A stretch of DNA of 64,000 nt, taken from the NCBI GenBank assembly GCA_038230215.1, contig JBBRNR010000003.1:124001-188000 (forward strand), in the 5' to 3' direction. Positions within the stretch are counted from its first letter, which is position 1, and each line of letters starts with the position of its first letter. Shown in pieces: positions 1 through 6,872 of the stretch. Source of the stretch: DASVRZ01 sp038230215. Its GTDB lineage: Bacteria > Verrucomicrobiota > Verrucomicrobiia > Chthoniobacterales > DASVRZ01. A program made the position numbers and the translations under genes. The notes beneath the pieces are model-generated. The model saw only the letters and a list, made by a program, of their open reading frames with translations. It was not told where the DNA came from and did no database searches.

Positions 1-663
1 GGCGATGTTGCGGTTGACGACATTGGTTTTTCCGACATGGATGACCTTTGGATCGGCGGACATGGAGTCGGAGATGAGACGCTGGAGTCTCTCGGGAAAC
101 GTGGCGGAAAAGAGCCAGGTGCCGCGACGGGATGCGCGGGTCATTTCGGCAATGCGGACGACTTCCTCGCGAAAGCCCATGCTGAGCATTTCGTCGGCCT
201 CATCGAGCACGAGGTACTTCACAGCGTCGAGCGAAACGGCACCGGCTTTGAGCAAGTCGGAGAGGCGACCGGGCGTGGCCACGACGATGTGCGTGGGGCG
301 TTGCAAACGTGCGATCTGGAGATCGATCTTGTCGCCGCCGCCGGTGACTTCGATGAAGATCTTCGCCTTGGAAAACTTGGTGAAGCGAAAGAGTTGTTTG
401 CCGATTTGCTGGGCCAATTCCCGTGTGGGTGAGAGGACGAGCGCCTGAAGTTTCGGATTGGCGGGATCGATCTTAGTGAGAAGCGGCAGGCCAAAAGCCG
501 CTGTCTTGCCCGTCCCCGTCTGCGCCTGGGCGACGAGATCTCCGCCATTTCGGATGAGATACGGAATGGTATTTTCCTGAATGGACGTGGGCTGAGTGAT
601 CCCGAGGGCATCGAGACCCAGAATAAGGTCCTCTGGGACGCCAAGTTTGGAAAAGGGTGACAT
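1..663 (-). CDS. DEAD-box ATP-dependent RNA helicase (N-terminal part, runs off the window)
   Basis: The first 221 codons of an RNA helicase that unwinds RNA duplexes with ATP, usually in ribosome assembly or mRNA decay. Visible motifs in order: Q-motif (GITQPTSIQE, residues 21-30), Walker A AQTGTGKT (47-54), PTRELA (79-84), TPGRL (130-134), DEAD (154-157) and SAT (186-188). This is the complete first RecA-like lobe; the second lobe and the C-terminal tail, which would separate RhlE, DeaD and CshA types, lie beyond base 1. The start ATG is at 661-663. Family certain, subfamily unknown. Confidence 0.93.
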   Translation of the reverse strand, partial: MSPFSKLGVPEDLILGLDALGITQPTSIQENTIPYLIRNGGDLVAQAQTGTGKTAAFGLPLLTKIDPANPKLQALVLSPTRELAQQIGKQLFRFTKFSKAKIFIEVTGGGDKIDLQIARLQRPTHIVVATPGRLSDLLKAGAVSLDAVKYLVLDEADEMLSMGFREEVVRIAEMTRASRRGTWLFSATFPERLQRLISDSMSADPKVIHVGKTNVVNRNIA

Positions 664-781
664 AAGTTTTAGAAATGAATTCGCCAAGCAGATTGCACGT
701 CCGTCGGCAGGGCGACGAGCAGCAAATCGAGCGGAGGAGCCATTCGCATGGAACCGCGATGGAGCGAACGCTAGAAACCAG

Positions 782-1249
782 TCAAAGGCCCGGCGGCCAC
801 TCCACATCCCCGAGCTCCGGTGGAAGCTGCGTCGGATCGGTCGGATAAATCAGCGAAAGATCCATCGGCGACTGCAAGCCTTGGAGAAACTCCAATTCCT
901 CCGCCGCGCCTACGATCAGCCAGACCCCGCCGTGACGCGGCACCGTCAGCGTCTCCCATTCGATTGGAACTCCCGTGGTTTTTGCATCGGCAGGATTTTC
1001 ATCCGAGTTCCAATCCACTCTCGCCACCCGCATCCGCCCGGTGCCTTCCAGCACTAAATAAAACTCCTCCGAGCGAATGTGTTTGTGCAGCGTATTCGCG
1101 CTCCCCGACGGCAACCGCCAGAGCTGCGCGCCCATCTTTTCGCTGCCCGTCCGCTCGAGAAAATCCGCGTTCGGAATCCGCATCAGATTCGACGGCCGCC
1201 AATGTAAGTCGTCCGGTGCGATCAGGTGAAAGCCGCTCGCTGTTTTCAT
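782..1249 (-). CDS. Single-domain cupin protein
   Basis: About 155 residues with one cupin beta-barrel. The central part (KHIRSEEFYLVLEGTGRMRV) holds the typical His...Glu arrangement of cupin motif 1 (HxxxxEEFYxVLxGxG), and the PRHGGVWLIVGA stretch looks like motif 2. The ATG at 1247-1249 (MKTASGFHL) is preferred because the 19 codons upstream of it look non-coding. Cupins of this size bind metal and small molecules or act as sugar or mannose isomerase-like domains; nothing nearby fixes the substrate. It stands alone, about 120 bases downstream of the helicase start. Confidence 0.75.
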   Translation of the reverse strand: MKTASGFHLIAPDDLHWRPSNLMRIPNADFLERTGSEKMGAQLWRLPSGSANTLHKHIRSEEFYLVLEGTGRMRVARVDWNSDENPADAKTTGVPIEWETLTVPRHGGVWLIVGAAEELEFLQGLQSPMDLSLIYPTDPTQLPPELGDVEWPPGL

Positions 1250-1388
1250 CGCGCCAGCATCTCCAAAACTGTCGCGCGTGCGCAAAAGAAAAGTCCTCCT
1301 AACCATCGGCCGCAGAGTGCGGAAAAAAAAGTCATTCGACTTCCATCCGACTCTGCGGCGGAGCGTCCGCCGGTTGCTGCAACGCGCC

Positions 1389-1838
1389 TTACCAGGTCCG
1401 CGTATCTTCCAGCGCCTCGCCAGTTTCCAGCATCGTCTTCAAACTCGATAAAATCACCGGCCAGCCATTCGAGACTGCCTCGATGAACTTCGATTGACCG
1501 CGATCCATCTCATGCAGCACGGTTAATTTCACCATCCCGTCCTTCGGCTCCAGCGTGTAGGTCATCCTCGACACGCCCTCCGCTTTCTTCTCCTCCTGCA
1601 TCTCGTGCTGCCAGCTCAGGACGAGCCGTTTCGGAGGGTCGAGTTCGAGAATTTCCCCGCCATCCACGACCGTGCCGTCCGGTGCTGTGCTGTGCCATTT
1701 GGCTCCCGCCCGAATCTCCCCGTGCAAGGTCGTGGCCCAGAAGAATTCCCGGGGAACCTCGGTTTCTGTGATCGCCGCCCAGAGTTTCTCCGGCGTGGTG
1801 CGAATGAAGGTGACGTAAACGAATGTGCTTTTTTCCAT
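1389..1838 (-). CDS. SRPBCC / AHSA1-like protein
   Basis: 149 residues of the START/SRPBCC fold, Activator-of-Hsp90-ATPase-1-like family. Characteristic features are the N-terminal YVTFIRTTPEKLWAAIT strand-helix, the central P-K-R-L-V-L-S-W region, and the C-terminal helix ending in LKTMLETGE. Such proteins bind hydrophobic ligands in a deep cavity. The gene lies 9 bases downstream of an ArsR-family regulator on the same strand; this pairing is common and suggests a two-gene operon in which the regulator controls the SRPBCC protein. The ligand cannot be told from sequence. Confidence 0.85.
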   Translation of the reverse strand: MEKSTFVYVTFIRTTPEKLWAAITETEVPREFFWATTLHGEIRAGAKWHSTAPDGTVVDGGEILELDPPKRLVLSWQHEMQEEKKAEGVSRMTYTLEPKDGMVKLTVLHEMDRGQSKFIEAVSNGWPVILSSLKTMLETGEALEDTRTW

Positions 1839-1847
1839 GGTGATCAG

Positions 1848-2177
1848 TTAGTTGTGTTGGTTGTTGTCTTCGAGACCCTGCTTCAGATCGCTGAGCGCCT
1901 GGAGGCGGTCGCGTTCATACTTGGCAATCCAGCGCTCGTAGATCTCGTGCAGCGGCACCGGATTCAGGAAATGCAGCTTCTCGCGACCGCGCCAGACTAC
2001 CGCGACGAGATTGGCCTCTTCGAGAAGAACCAAATGCTTCGTCACCGCCTGTCGCGTCATTGCCAGATGTGCGCACAACTCCGACAACGTCTGACCGTTC
2101 TCAGCGTGCAACGCATCCAGCAACTTCCGCCGACTCGCATCGGCCAGAGCGCGAAAAACTGCATCCATCGCCGTCAT
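1848..2177 (-). CDS. ArsR-family winged-helix transcriptional regulator
   Basis: About 109 residues forming one winged-helix domain: MDAVFRALADASRRKLLDAL, then the recognition helix region CAHLAMTRQAVTKHLVLLEE and the wing VWRGREKLHFLNPVPL. No metal-binding Cys cluster of the CxC type is present, so metal sensing is unlikely. The start at 2177 (MTAMDAV) is chosen over an upstream ATG because the family usually begins within a few residues of the ALADASRR helix. It is the first gene of the pair with the SRPBCC protein and probably represses its own operon. Confidence 0.85.
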   Translation of the reverse strand: MTAMDAVFRALADASRRKLLDALHAENGQTLSELCAHLAMTRQAVTKHLVLLEEANLVAVVWRGREKLHFLNPVPLHEIYERWIAKYERDRLQALSDLKQGLEDNNQHN

Positions 2178-2248
2178 TATGCAACCATTCAGTTGCATGT
2201 CAAGGCGCGATCCAGCTGCAATATGTTTTCTCGATTCGTCTGCGAGTG

Positions 2249-2707
2249 CTAAACGTCGCTCTCTTTCGGTTTTCGCCAGCGGACAATGATATTGATATGA
2301 TTTTTATCGTATCGAATCCGCCACGGGTTCCATTCCAGCACGAGGTCTTTGATTAAAAAACAGCCCACCATCGCCACAAGAGTCAGCTCAGTCATCTCCC
2401 AGCGGGTCCACACGAGCGGACGACCGATTCCGCAAGCCATCAAAACCACCGCGAGCAATAACGTGGTAACACCCAAAGTGGTTTCCAGGCACATACACTG
2501 CATCTCGACTTTTTCCGAAGCAGCCATCCTTCGCGACGCGGCCAGACGATAAAGATCGCGCACCAGGCTCTGCACAAAAACAAGGAGCGTGAGGAAAAAC
2601 AGCATTTTCCCAACAGTCAAAGTCGATGGAAGCAAAGGGGCCGCGGCCCAGACTATTCCCGTGGCGAGAAAGATTAGACCGAGTTCGACTTTTTCTGAGG
2701 TGACCAT
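2249..2707 (-). CDS. Small multi-pass membrane protein of unknown function
   Basis: 152 residues with four hydrophobic segments: about 8-27 (LGLIFLATGIVWAAAPLLPS), 32-50, 75-95 (TLGVTTLLLAVVLMACGIG) and 103-122, arranged as two similar hairpins. Both halves begin with a related phrase (MVTSEKVELGLIFL and MAASEKVEMQCMCLE), so the protein may be an internal duplication of a two-helix unit. The C-terminal 30 residues are basic and probably cytoplasmic. I do not recognise the family. Confidence 0.6.
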   Translation of the reverse strand: MVTSEKVELGLIFLATGIVWAAAPLLPSTLTVGKMLFFLTLLVFVQSLVRDLYRLAASRRMAASEKVEMQCMCLETTLGVTTLLLAVVLMACGIGRPLVWTRWEMTELTLVAMVGCFLIKDLVLEWNPWRIRYDKNHINIIVRWRKPKESDV

Positions 2708-2815
2708 GGATCTTGTTTGCTAGTCCGAAAACTAACCAGATTGAGATGCCACTATTCTGGTGTAATCTTCGCGTGTGTGTCCCCGGAGCTATGATCGGGC
2801 TGTTAGTAGATTCGA

Positions 2816-3511
2816 TTACAACGCCAGCTTGCCGAGGAGATCGGGGCGGGTTCGCAGCACGCGCTTGGCGATTTTTCGGAACTCGCTGACCCACTCTTTG
2901 AGCAAACCAAAAGCTTTGTCCCGCGTATCGGTGGCTTTCTTGGCCGCACCTACCGCTAGTAATTGCGTTTTGGAAAGATCACTCACGCTTTTGATGCCCG
3001 CGAGCTGCGCATCGATGGCTGCAGGCGAATAACCACGCTTGGTTAGCTTCGCGCTATAAGTCGCCGTTTTGCCCGCTGCATAGGAGGACTTCGCCGCCGT
3101 GAGAAACTTCTGCAAATCCTGAGGAGTGGACCCTTTCAACCCCAGCGCGATCTGCTCCGCGCTTGTGGGATAGACCGCACGGGCAATCTCGCGATAATCC
3201 GAAAAATCCTTCCGCTCCTCTGCCTCCATCTTGCCGAGATTTTCGGTCGAGCGTTTCGCCACTCCCATCGCTGTCTGCCGTGCATTGTAACCCGCCTGCG
3301 CTGGTTCCTGAAAATCGGTGATCGCCGTCGCGAGATCGGCTGGTGCATAGCCAATCCCACCGATGAACGTCTGGATCTCCGCATCGTCGCGCGCAGCTTC
3401 CATCAGCGTCAACGCCGCACTGATGTCATTGGCCATCTGCTGATCCTGCTCCGCCTGTTTGCGGATTTTCTTTTCAGCGGGAGTTTCGTTAAGAATCGGA
3501 GAATCAGGCAT
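2816..3511 (-). CDS. Helical hypothetical protein next to a 21-bp tandem array
   Basis: 231 residues, Ala/Lys/Glu rich and almost entirely helical by composition, with no signal peptide or membrane segment. Several stretches have the form helix-GYxPADL/GYSPAAI-helix (around residues 54 and 155), suggesting an internally repeated helical hairpin. The C-terminus reads KRVLRTRPDLLGKLAL. I recognise this as a style of uncharacterised protein that recurs in Verrucomicrobiota, with an Arg-x-Pro-x-Leu-Leu-x-Lys-Leu ending, but know no function. The gene is the leftward neighbour of the 21-bp repeat array at 3648-3872, which lies 137 bases upstream of its start. A related arrangement is seen at 17366-18359. 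Confidence 0.7.
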   Translation of the reverse strand: MPDSPILNETPAEKKIRKQAEQDQQMANDISAALTLMEAARDDAEIQTFIGGIGYAPADLATAITDFQEPAQAGYNARQTAMGVAKRSTENLGKMEAEERKDFSDYREIARAVYPTSAEQIALGLKGSTPQDLQKFLTAAKSSYAAGKTATYSAKLTKRGYSPAAIDAQLAGIKSVSDLSKTQLLAVGAAKKATDTRDKAFGLLKEWVSEFRKIAKRVLRTRPDLLGKLAL

Positions 3512-3971
3512 AATAGTTAGGTTTGTTAGAAGTGATGAATCGCGTTACAGCCAGTTCTACGGATAATTCGTTAAAATAGATAGTAAAATCTGAAAAAAAT
3601 CTCGCTCTCTTTCAAATCCCGTCCTGCCGTTTCCCATTTTCAAACTGGCATTCAGCGACTTCCGCATGGCATTTGACGACTCCCACGCGGCATTCGATGA
3701 CTTCTTGGTGACGTTTGGTGACTCCTGTATGACATTCAGCAACTTCCTGATGGCGTTCGACGACTCACGCTCAGCCTTTGATGAATACCGCATGGCGTCC
3801 ACTGCTACCTCCATGACATTTAGCCGCTTGCGGACCGCATTCGGCAACTTCATCTCGGCTTTTTCTGGCTGAACCGCGCACTACTTAAAATCAGTCAAGA
3901 TGTATTGACTAACCCATTGCCCCATACACACCATCTATTTCAAGATCAGATCCCTAAGTTACAATATTAAT
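3512..3971. other. Intergenic region between divergent genes, mostly tandem array
   Basis: No gene supported. It holds the 21-bp array (3648-3872). Bases 3512-3647 are AT-rich (runs of T around 3587-3597) and must contain the start region of the leftward gene. At about 3894-3912 there is a short inverted repeat (AGTCAA/TTGACT, 6-base loop) with no strong T-run. No consensus promoter could be assigned with confidence. Confidence 0.5.
3648..3872. repeat. Degenerate 21-bp tandem array (about 10.7 units)
   Basis: Ten full units start at 3648, 3669, 3690, 3711, 3732, 3753, 3774, 3795, 3816 and 3837, spaced exactly 21 bases, followed by a partial unit to about 3872. Most units begin GCATTCG or GCATTTG, continue with ACGACTTC and end CGCATG or similar. 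Units differ at many positions but the spacing never slips. Because 21 is a multiple of three and no stops occur, both strands are open; the plus strand would read heptads such as AFDDSHA and TFGDSCM. I regard these as by-products rather than a gene. The array sits between the leftward helical gene (start 3511) and the rightward gene at 3972. Confidence 0.85.
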
Positions 3972-4700
3972 ATGTCTGCCCTATCGCAATGGTTCACGAC
4001 TCTAACAGCCACTGATAGAATTTCTCTGTTTGTTGGAATTGGCTCAATCGCTATTGGCATAGTTGCCGCTCTCGCAGGCGCATGGTTTGGCTCTTACTCA
4101 GCATTCAAGCTCGCGCGGCGCCAAGTGCAACAAGACCTACGAGAAAAAAGACACAGTGCTCTGATTGCCACACAATACGCTTTAATGTCTCAGTGGAACC
4201 TGTTAGAGGGTATACGCCAAAACTTTCTTGAGCCTTACCGAAACGAAAACAAGAGGTTTATTAAAATGGACATCCTTTTCGTAACGGAACGGGCACTATC
4301 TATCCCTCTCTCTGAAATAACATTCATTGCCGAATCCAATGATGCCAATTTGTTTCAAGAAATCTATCTTTCGGAGCAGCGCTATTTAGCATGCCTTAAC
4401 GGATTGGAAATATTGCGTAACGAAGTGGAGAGATTTCATAACAACCCTAATCTGCTTCATAAGGACTTTGATACCACAACCGGGATCGCTCGACTGGAAC
4501 CTGCAAAACCGGGCATCGACCTTAATCGCGAAACATTTCGGCTTAAAGAGGCCACTGATGGGGTGTATAATGTGGTTGATAAGACCTTGCCCGCGATAGC
4601 TGAGATGATACCGAAGCTTGCGAAGTTTATGCTAAAGGAGTTTCCTAAAGAGAAAGCTTTGGGGTTCACTCCAATAAGCAAAAGCCAAACACCCTCCTGA
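3972..4700 (+). CDS. Hypothetical protein with one N-terminal membrane helix
   Basis: 242 residues: a single strong membrane segment at about residues 17-41 (ISLFVGIGSIAIGIVAALAGAWFG), then a long cytoplasmic helical region starting SYSAFKLARRQVQQDLREKRHSALIA. This layout is common in small phage- or island-associated membrane proteins of unknown role. Base composition is clearly more AT-rich than the surrounding genes and it uses many A/T-ending codons, which suggests recent transfer. It is divergent from the helical gene at 2816-3511 across the 21-bp array. No family assigned. Confidence 0.7.
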   Translation: MSALSQWFTTLTATDRISLFVGIGSIAIGIVAALAGAWFGSYSAFKLARRQVQQDLREKRHSALIATQYALMSQWNLLEGIRQNFLEPYRNENKRFIKMDILFVTERALSIPLSEITFIAESNDANLFQEIYLSEQRYLACLNGLEILRNEVERFHNNPNLLHKDFDTTTGIARLEPAKPGIDLNRETFRLKEATDGVYNVVDKTLPAIAEMIPKLAKFMLKEFPKEKALGFTPISKSQTPS

Positions 4701-4763
4701 GCTCAAACCTTAGGGGGCCCAATTGGACTTGGCATGAGGGCCGAACCTTGCAAATAACGTCCA

Positions 4764-4812
4764 TGAAGCGGGAGCTTCAAAAACAACCGCGTCCCCAAGC
4801 CAGAGCTTGGGA
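4764..4812. repeat. Pair of short palindromes (REP-like)
   Basis: Two adjacent perfect inverted repeats downstream of the gene ending at 4700: TGAAGC-gg-GAGCTTCA-like around 4764-4779, and CCCAAG-ccagag-CTTGGG around 4794-4811. Short paired palindromes of this kind behave like REP elements or bidirectional terminators. A CTTGGGAACGA phrase also occurs in the repeat-like stretch near 18565. Function not determined. Confidence 0.5.
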
Positions 4813-4844
4813 ACGAGTGGATCGCGGCCCCGTTTTTCTATCGG

Positions 4845-5579
4845 TTACTTTATGCGCCAAGCGACTTCGCAGGCCAAGTATTCGGCGACGACAATGCGAA
4901 TTACCAAACCGCCACCATCGTCGATTGCGAGGTAGCGGTAATATCCGTCCTGCACTTCAACCCAATCATTTACCAACAATCCGACTTGCGATTTCACTCC
5001 AGTCTCTGACCGAAGAACCAGTTGCGTCACCAGCATCCGCTGAAGTCCTCATGAACCAACCTCGCCAAACAACTGTTGCACGTGAGCCGCATCGAAAGAT
5101 TCGCGCATCTCATCGGACATTGATGCAAGCGGCCCGCACCAGAAGTGATCCGGGGCTTCGCGGCAGGGCTGACTCAAATCAAACGCCGCGTGACCGCGTG
5201 CGAGCTTAAGCATCACATTCTGCATTCGGTCTGTCTCAACGCGGAATTCGACTCGGCCATCAACTTGGTTTCTCGACGCTTCGATTCGCGCTCGTAATGC
5301 GGGCGACCTACGTAGTGATCGAGCGACCGAAGGTCGTCTTATCCCATTCGGATCTGTAGAACCTGCGAGAACCGCTTCAAGAAGACAGACAACATATTCT
5401 TCGTCCTTAGAAAATCCCTGGTTGCACTGCTCGCAGCAGCCCACGACAGGTAAGTTTTCTGGGTAGGGCGGCTCTAGCAGGATTCGTGAAGGAACGTGAT
5501 CTCTGGTCTCAGCAGGGGCTCCGCAATAGACGCAGCCGTTAATTAGCCTATTGTCAGCGAAATTCTGAAGCTGGTTCAT
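4845..5579 (-). pseudogene. HNH-endonuclease-like protein broken by one in-frame UGA
   Basis: The reading frame opens at 5577-5579 and gives 176 residues to a TGA at 5049-5051. In the same frame, after GLQR, it continues from 5036 to 4845 with a well-formed domain ending (VEVQDGYYRYLAIDDGG... RIVVAEYLACEVAW), giving about 244 residues in total. The N-terminal part has C16xxC19, DHVPSR with H28, and a second Cys knuckle (C49xxC52-N), as in HNH nucleases. The most economical reading is a single nonsense change in an otherwise intact gene; CGA to TGA would be enough. Recoding is possible but unsupported. It follows the ParB-like frame by 9 bases. Confidence 0.7.
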
Positions 5580-5588
5580 ACTTCCGCT

Positions 5589-6020
5589 TCACTCCCATAT
5601 ATCGGGAAACCTATCGAATCCGCGAGCCTTGTCCTCTTCGACGACCGTGACCTCTACTTCATCTCGCTTTAGGTAACGAATTGCTCTGAACCGATGATTG
5701 CCCGCAGTTACCTCATTGAATTGGTTTATTGTGATCGGGTGAGGATCGGCTTGATCCAGCCAAGCTTCCTTAGTTTAAATCAATTCCGCTATACGCTCGT
5801 TATGGTATTCGTGCATCAAGCGATCCATTTCAGCAGGATCCTTTGTCTTGCTCGCGATCTCGGGCGCGACCTCACTCTTGTAGTGTTGATCCATGCCTTT
5901 CTGGCTGAATCTTCCTTGGTCGATTGACTTCTGAACTCCTGCTCGGGTTGGATCAACCCTCTCGCCAGTAGCAAAGACGTAGGGCGACTGCTTTAGCATG
6001 CTTACCTTGAGTTTCGGCAT
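5589..6020 (-). pseudogene. ParB-like / sulfiredoxin-fold protein broken by one in-frame UAA
   Basis: A frame from ATG 6018-6020 gives 81 residues (MPKLKVSMLKQS ... HNERIAELI), then a TAA at 5775-5777. The same frame continues without shift to 5589 as TKEAWLDQADPHPITINQFN followed by VTAGNHRFRAIRYLKRDEVEV, which is the typical core of ParB-nuclease-like domains (G-N/H-H-R-x-x-A). The whole would be about 143 residues. AAA to TAA is a sufficient mutation. The downstream HNH-like gene begins 9 bases after the stop and is also interrupted, so the two look like one decaying operon, perhaps a former nuclease or toxin module. Confidence 0.6.
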
Positions 6021-6033
6021 ATATGGATCAATC

Positions 6034-6168
6034 TCACGCCTTCGCGTAAAGCTCGGCTCCTTTTTCGGCGAACTCGGCGGATTTTTCGGCCATGCCTTTG
6101 GCTAACGCTTCTTCTTCGCTGATTTGTTGTTCGGCGGCATATTTGCGAACATCTTCGGTGATTTTCAT
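6034..6168 (-). pseudogene. Detached 3'-end fragment of a thiC gene
   Basis: A 44-codon frame, MKITEDVRKYAAEQ ... GAELYAKA, that matches the last 45 codons of the intact thiC at 6873-7007 with about 17 differences in 135 bases (roughly 87% identity by hand alignment). Many differences are silent (GAC/GAT, GTC/GTT, TAC/TAT, CTC/TTA). Similarity starts sharply at the ATG codon for the MKITED methionine and stops at the stop codon. It is therefore a thiC tail from a diverged copy, separated from the present gene by the PIN toxin/antitoxin pair. Not expected to be functional by itself. Confidence 0.85.
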
Positions 6169-6187
6169 GTCTTTAGGGGATTCGGAT

Positions 6188-6400
6188 TCACGCGTCATTC
6201 TTTGACAAACTCATTGAGTCGCCCTGATTGAGATGAATGAGAGGATGGCCGGAGAGTTTTTCGCGTTGGCTGGTTTCGTCAAAAAATTTATCCAGATCGT
6301 GGTCGTAAGCTGCCGACAAAGCGTCTTTGGCCCGCCACACTTCCTGGAGAACCAAGTCGCCGGTGGTTTTTAAGGGTTGCTGGTTAGTCGATGTGTTCAT
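6188..6400 (-). CDS. Probable antitoxin partner of the PIN-domain protein
   Basis: 70 residues: a short variable N-terminus, then VLQEVWRAKDALSAAYDHDLDKFFDETSQ... This pattern (EVxxxKDxxxxxxxxDLDxxF) is familiar from small proteins encoded next to this kind of PIN toxin, where it is thought to neutralise the nuclease. Its start overlaps the end of the upstream PIN gene by 17 bases, so the order is toxin first, antitoxin second. The last ten residues (GDSMSLSKNDA) look unrelated to the family and may reflect the junction with the thiC fragment that follows. Confidence 0.65.
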   Translation of the reverse strand: MNTSTNQQPLKTTGDLVLQEVWRAKDALSAAYDHDLDKFFDETSQREKLSGHPLIHLNQGDSMSLSKNDA

Positions 6401-6869
6401 GGTCGTTCTCCATCAGTTCTTCTGGCGTGCAAATAACAGGAAGGGTGATGCCAACACTTTCCGCCAGTTTGCGCAGCCGCGCTTGAATGGCTGCGTTGGC
6501 GATGTGCCGACAATTCCAACTCAAGAGAATATCCATTTTGTAGGCACTGGCGAGGGCAATGTGCGCGGCGTCGCGTTCGGCTGTGGCAGGCAGTAGTCCC
6601 GAGACTAGGACTTTTTGGGTAAATTCCTTGATCTCTCCGGTCACTTGTAAAAGAGGAAATCCAGTCAGCAGTTCCAAGCGGAGTTGCGCCATGGCTTTCT
6701 CTCCGAAAGAAATTTCATCCAGCACGACTTGGGAGGCAAAAAGTTCGTGCTTGGCGCGTTGGAAATCCCACCAATCGCGGGTGAGTTGCTGGCGGGCAGC
6801 CTGCAGAAGATCGCGGGCTGGACGAGCCACGATGTAGCTGGGGATCGTGCTCTCGATGTAGATGCGCAT
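6384..6869 (-). CDS. PIN-domain ribonuclease (VapC-like toxin)
   Basis: 161 residues with the PIN fold: N-terminal MRIYIESTIPSYIV with the acidic position in the first strand, an internal LDEIS acidic residue, and the C-terminal RDAAHIALASAYKMDILLSWNCRHIAN block. This is a PIN subfamily whose first motif is YIESTIPS instead of the usual D-T-S. Predicted to cleave RNA as the toxin of a type II toxin-antitoxin pair. It starts only 3 bases after the thiC stop codon and overlaps its antitoxin. It is flanked on the other side by a second thiC 3' end, which suggests that the pair arrived together with the current thiC tail. Confidence 0.8.
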   Translation of the reverse strand: MRIYIESTIPSYIVARPARDLLQAARQQLTRDWWDFQRAKHELFASQVVLDEISFGEKAMAQLRLELLTGFPLLQVTGEIKEFTQKVLVSGLLPATAERDAAHIALASAYKMDILLSWNCRHIANAAIQARLRKLAESVGITLPVICTPEELMENDHEHID

Positions 6870-6872
6870 TGG

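Noticed and set aside
3557..3872. Heptad-repeat proteins on either strand over the 21-bp array
   Set aside because: They exist only because the unit is a multiple of three and lacks stops; both strands are equally open, and the arrays at 41 kb and 55 kb break the frame.
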